Source: Isoperla grammatica
Lineage: Eukaryota > Arthropoda > Insecta > Plecoptera > Perlodidae
Assembly (NCBI GenBank): GCA_945910005.1
Contig: OX246743.1
Location: 37,479,398 to 37,543,397, forward strand
DNA: 64,000 nucleotides
Direction of reading: 5' to 3'
A model generated the notes under the pieces. The model was not told the origin of the DNA. It saw only the letters and a program-made list of their open reading frames with translations, and made no database searches. The position numbers were made by a program, and so were the translations under genes. Below are positions 59,873 through 64,000 of the stretch, piece after piece. Positions within the stretch are counted from its first letter, which is position 1. Every line of letters begins with the position of its first letter.

Positions 59873-59945
59873 CTGAATCGGTCTTGTTATATATCACAAA
59901 AAACACTCACACTCACACAACTGTGTGTAACACACTTATAAATGT
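59873..59945 (-). promoter_or_regulatory. Possible TATA promoter and short 5' exon, minus strand
   Basis: On the minus strand, TTTATAAG (about 59936-59943) is followed by CACAGTTGTG and about 45 bases later by ATTCAG|GTGAGTGTG, a strong donor at 59872. The intervening stretch has no ATG, as a noncoding first exon would. The link to the CBM14 gene is only a guess. The surrounding (AC/GT)-rich sequence weakens the call. Confidence 0.2.
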
Positions 59946-60782
59946 CGTCTACACTAGATAGCACTACCCATATCACTCAACACTGCGAATGTAAATCCAC
60001 GACCCGTTCACGTATGTATCATGTTCGTCTGTCTGACCGAAGTCAAGGCGAGAGCTACTGTGTGAGTGAGTTTCACTAGTAACCACTCGTTGGACGGACA
60101 AGCACTGACTGAGCACCTTAGCCTAGATCTGAGAAAACTACTATCCAACACTGCCTTGGCCATCGTCTCTCTCTCTCTCACTCTCTCCTGCAATGCCCAA
60201 CATCCATCTCTCTCACTCACATGTCTATAAGACACAGGTGATATTCATCATAACGTATTCATGAATCAATATCGGTACTTATTTAATCGGTAATATACCG
60301 ACGGTATAACAATGGCAATTAGTATTATAACTAGAGCTATGTTCATACTTTCTCCTGTATGCTCTGTAGACTATATCCGTACAATATTAATGAACCGTTT
60401 ACAATAAAATAGTGACGCAGAATTTAGGTGAAACCTTATGGTGTTTGTGAAATAAATTAACAAGTAAAGAACGTCTTTAATAATGGGGCTACTTTCCTCG
60501 AAATATTAAAAATAATGACCGTAGCGTTTTATAAGAGTAGTACGTTATGTTTGTCGATTATAATTTCGTTATTAAGTGTCTATTTTTAGGTTGAAGTTAT
60601 GGAGAAATTATTGAACTCGTCGCTTCGTCTTCATCATGTGTGCTAAATGGCTTATTATAAATAGGGGTTTTGAAATGTGTGAACTGCTGACATAATTTAT
60701 TCATGATAATATGTAAATCTGCTAATCGCGATCAAGAAAGTTGACTATAACTACCAATATATAAGTATATCTTATAAGTAAA

Positions 60783-61015
60783 GCACCGATAGAGGTGGCT
60801 CAGCGATAAGACGCGAGACTCTAATTCGGGAGGTCGCCAGTTCGATTCCGGCCACCGGCAGTCCTGACTGAAGGTTTTTCCGAGGTTTCCCTCAGTCGTA
60901 AAGGCGAATGCTGGGATTGAGCCCTCGAACATTCATTCCCACTATCCAAACACCCTTTAATAACCTAGTTAGTCACCTGAAGAGGGGCACATCAGGTAAA
61001 GCTGGTGTGCACCCT
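60783..61015 (+). mobile_element. tRNA-derived SINE with both pol III boxes
   Basis: It starts GGTGGCTCAGCGATAAGACG (A box), has AGTTCGATTCC (B box) and closes an acceptor-like stem GGTGGC/GGCCACC. It continues GTTTTTCCGAGGTTTCCCTC and AAGGCGAATGCTGGGATTGA, a body style I associate with insect SINEs. The 3' limit is uncertain. It is not a functional tRNA, because the anticodon arm pairs poorly. Confidence 0.7.
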
Positions 61016-61946
61016 ATAACAGGTATTCCTACGCAAAATTATTGTTATAAATATAGCGTCTTCAAGGTAGGTTGCATAGCGACAATACATTCTGCACAAA
61101 GATTGTTCTTTTTTTTATTTTGGATGATGTGTATATTAAATTATTAATTAAATTCAAAAGTAATTGTATCAAAGTGTTTTAAGTACTCTAGGCTTGTGTA
61201 TAGAGCTAGAGATATTTGTTTTTTGCCGGTAATTACCCTACTATGTGTTATTATACGTTGTGTAATTATTCATGTAGAAAATATTGCCATTCCACCGTGC
61301 CATACGAATATGGGTTGATGCCTGTTTCACGGATTGTCCTGTTCATTGTAGAATTATTTGGTAGCATTAGATAATAATATATCTAAACGTAAATCAACCT
61401 GCCTAAATGACTGCGCGCATTTATTTCGGTTAGATTTCGTCATAGCATATTACACAGTTTCCGTAGATAGTTTTTTTGTTGCTAAATTGAGAAAATAAAG
61501 CAATTATCCTTTACATGTAATGATCAATTTTCTTTCTTCTGTTTTATCTACGTTTACAAATACTTTGAGATTTTCTTGTAGGTTTTTTTTTAGTCGGTGT
61601 AGGAAATTGTGTAACCTGTCTCGATCATTAGACTGTACATACAAACGACTCACAATATGTATGTTTGAAACGCGAATGTCACAACAAAGTCATTTTTTGT
61701 TGCAAAATTCAGCGGAAGAATTTTCTCAAGACAGAAACAACAAAGGACTAAACAGTGTTGTTTATTTTCATTCCAGTGACTGGCGTGCAGTATTGTACAC
61801 ACACACAATAAAACCCTGAAGATGACAGAAGTGCAGCCAAAACGCTGGTTGTCGCAACTAGACACTAAACGTGGTTTTAATCGTGAGTACACAAGATTTC
61901 AAATTGTATCCTTATATTATTTGCTTTGTTTGCGCACTATGAAAGT
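61016..61946. other. Stretch without recognisable features
   Basis: Short frames only; the 99-codon frame at 61520 lacks any domain. Confidence 0.45.
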
Positions 61947-61949
61947 TTA

Positions 61950-62100
61950 GGCCCAGTATTACAGTGTCCATATAGCTACTTATTCGTCGAATAACTTGTT
62001 TTTTCCATGACAATTCACGGATCAAAACCTTTGAAATACTCCAAATAACTTATTTGTTACATATTATAACTTTCCTCTTTTTTTATTGTAATACTGGCCC
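61950..62100. mobile_element. PIF/Harbinger-like MITE, family A copy 3
   Basis: It begins GGCCCAGTATTACAGTGTCC and ends TGTAATACTGGCCC. TTA precedes it (61947-61949) and TTT follows, a near match. It is oriented as the copy at 25677. Confidence 0.78.
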
Positions 62101-62110
62101 TTTTAAAATG

Positions 62111-62216
62111 TGTGCCACTACCGACTGTCGTATAAGTGACTCGGGGCGACCAGCGAGCCCCAATTTCAAAATACCGATCGCTGATTGGCCATAAGTCCTC
62201 ATCTATGACGAAAGCA
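62111..62216. mobile_element. Diverged MITE family C copy, inverted
   Basis: It contains ATACCGATCGCTGATTGGCC and ends ATGACGAAAGCA, the reverse-complement order of 12719-12828. The left end has decayed. Confidence 0.55.
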
Positions 62217-62260
62217 TCTTTATAGTTATCTCCGGACATGTATACATGCAAAATGTGTTA

Positions 62261-62401
62261 GGCCCGGTTTTTCAATCGGTTATAACGGGTCGTTAATGTA
62301 ATCGTTAGCTGACGGTCCGTAATCTGTAACCCAACAAACCGATTACAGATAACGGACCGTCAGCTAACGGCCCCGTTAATAACCGATTGAAAAACCGGGT
62401 C
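62261..62401. mobile_element. Hairpin MITE family D with TTA duplication
   Basis: GGCCCGGTTTTTCAATCGGT at the left mirrors ACCGATTGAAAAACCGGGTC at the right. Pairing continues through GCTGACGGTCCGT/ACGGACCGTCAGC, so nearly the whole 141 bp folds back. TTA lies on both sides (62258-62260 and 62402-62404). Confidence 0.9.
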
Positions 62402-62539
62402 TTAGTAAAAAAAAAAAAAAAAACGATGGTGCAATATCCTCTAAAGTGAGTGTGAAAGGGTTAGTTAAATCAATACAGAAAGTTGTCGTCGCAATCGTCA
62501 AGTACTAATACGAAGTGTAGTGTATGTTGTAATGGGTCG

Positions 62540-62837
62540 ACAATTGAATAATGTAGCGGGCGACGACGGGAATGGAGTTGATACTTACTGAAAGACAGAC
62601 AGACAGACAAGAGTGAAAGTCATACGTGATTGGATACGGACTTGATGACGTCACACGATAGGGTACGTAAAGAAAAGCGACGGTGACATCTTAAAGGTCA
62701 AAATCACGACACGTCGCGTCGGTCGTTGATTGCATTCTAGATCGACTTTGCTCTCGTTGTGACGCGACGCGTTGGTGGCTGAGCGAGCGCACGATGAGTA
62801 TGATGATTATGTTGCTTTGCGACGTCTCTGTTATTGT
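62540..62837 (-). promoter_or_regulatory. CpG-rich block with CRE-like site; possible leader exon
   Basis: CpG is dense (GTAGCGGGCGACGACGGG, CACGTCGCGTCGGTCG, GTGACGCGACGCG) in otherwise CpG-poor DNA. TGACGTCA lies at 62646-62653. On the minus strand ATG at 62623 opens MTFTLVCLSVF (62623-62589) ending at CA|GTAAGTAT, an excellent donor. It resembles the tiny first exons of insect cuticle genes. However, it ends in phase 2 while CBM14 exon 2 needs phase 1, so a direct join fails. Confidence 0.25.
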
Positions 62838-63174
62838 AATAAATAAATAAAAATAAATAAATTCACATTTAGAGTCTACCACTCAGTAACTAAACTAATG
62901 TGCAGTGGAGGACTTTAATTTAAAGTGACTAAACCAACCCTGTAGGCTTCGAACACCATCGACGAGTGAGCGATAACCAATCAAAGATCGATATTTCAAA
63001 TATGAAACAGATGAATCAGTGATTGAACAGTGCGAACACCTGCGGACAAATGTCAGAATCAACAAGGCCGATTCAGAACAACTTTGAATTTCTTGAGTGC
63101 TTCGTTGCTAGGACGGCTCCAATGTCACCGTTTACTTCTTCCTAAGCCAAGAAGTGATAGAATTGAATCCACAT
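62838..63174 (-). mobile_element. SINE copy without tRNA head
   Basis: It matches the body and A/T tail of the SINE at 11881-12304 (shared TTCGAACACCATCGACGAGT-type text and GACGGCTCCAA). It stops at GAATTGAATCCACAT, before the tRNA-derived head. Truncation at the 5' end is the usual outcome of LINE-driven insertion. Confidence 0.85.
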
Positions 63175-63329
63175 AATTTAAATAATTGCATGTTGGAACA
63201 CAAGGAACTTGTAATAAATGGGTAAGTGGAATGGAAACAAAGTAAAAACAGACATACCAAGAAATTAGGATACATGCAACAGATTGGATGGATGCAGAAC
63301 AGATAGATAATTTAATATGCGGGTTGTGC

Positions 63330-63870
63330 TGAAGATGTAAAAATGAAAACACCAATCAAATGTCAAATTTCATACCAGTCCACGGATTTATAACGTACAA
63401 ACCATCTTAAAATAAATCTTTCTCCTGAAATTTCTTACTTAAGGTGACATATTGGATGGTGACATATGTATTTAAGTATAATTGAAACATAGAAAAGTCA
63501 GATTAAGATTACAATACAGACAAACGATAATCTAGGATAGAGTTGTGCTGGATAATATATAGAAATAAAAAGAGGAAGTCAAGAGGAAAGAGTGGTCCCC
63601 GGATTCGTAACAAAAAAAGACCTTAAAAGAAATCTTCCTCTCGATATATCTTAATTAAGGTGACATATTTATTAAGTGTAATTGAAACAGAAAAGTCAGA
63701 TTAAGATAAGAATAGAGGCAGCATAATCTAGAATGCAGTTGGGCTGGATATGTAGAATTAATGAAAAGGGGAAGTGAGGAGGAAAGAGCGGTCCCCGGAT
63801 TCGTAACAAAAAAAAACATCTAAAAAGAAATCTCCGCCCAAAACATCTTAATTAAAGTGACATCTTTGAT
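63330..63870. repeat. 196-217-bp tandem array, about 2.5 copies
   Basis: GTCCCCGGATTCGTAACAAA occurs at 63595 and 63791, and a diverged form (GTCCACGGATTTATAACGTA) at about 63378. Each is followed by AAATCT...CTTAATTAAGGTGACAT and AAGTCAGATTAAGAT. Confidence 0.85.
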
Positions 63871-64000
63871 TAAGCACGAGTCTCGTTTCTGTCTGAGTTT
63901 GAGACATCCGTCTTGGGGCGTACCACTGTGTCGGCGTGTCTAGCGATGAGCCAGCCCTAGATCTCAATGTATTCAGTCCCCAGGCGCTCCTCATACCCGG

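Noticed and set aside
60783..60860. Functional tRNA gene
   Set aside because: Pol III boxes are good but the anticodon stem pairs poorly and a SINE body follows.

Overview
This window looks like nuclear DNA from an arthropod, most likely an insect. It is AT-rich and spliced, with sparse short exons, large introns and dense transposon debris. There are no operons, no bacterial-style genes and no CRISPR array. The insect assignment rests on a split chitin-binding type-2 (CBM14/peritrophin-A) protein whose exons closely resemble the single-domain cuticular proteins analogous to peritrophins (CPAP1) of insects, and on tRNA-derived SINEs. I cannot name the species.

Left part (1-13 kb): one minus-strand gene. 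Four coding exons join in phase: 12628-12411 (or -12465), 10938-10720, 3267-3134 and 1335-1113. They encode the end of a signal peptide, a Thr-rich linker, one six-cysteine chitin-binding domain split by an intron, and a Thr-, Arg- and Asp/Glu-rich tail. The start codon is not in exon 2 and must lie at higher coordinates. A weak candidate leader exon lies at 62.6 kb, which would make intron 1 about 50 kb. Exon 3 with its acceptor is tandemly duplicated 1.4 times more (172-bp period), leaving a truncated pseudo-exon with an intact acceptor.

Middle part (13-54 kb): no certain host exon. The largest element is a CR1/jockey-group non-LTR retrotransposon at about 33.6-37.7 kb, with a partial L1-type ORF1 cut by a 200-N assembly gap, an intact endonuclease plus reverse-transcriptase ORF2, and an (AATC)n tail. 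Around it are a 330-bp satellite with dimeric higher-order structure, several minisatellites, inverted-repeat elements, short TIR elements flanked by TTA/TAA (PIF/Harbinger-like MITEs) and tRNA-derived SINEs.

Right part (54-64 kb): a 1.4-kb fold-back element, more MITEs, a SINE with both pol III boxes, a CpG-rich block near 62.5-62.85 kb, a second copy of the SINE found at 12 kb, and a 196-217-bp tandem array at the right edge.

Few of the longer open frames are genes. Most are unsplit noise, repeat read-through or antisense shadows. The supportable coding content is the CBM14 gene and the retrotransposon, plus one orphan frame at 44.1 kb that I cannot identify.
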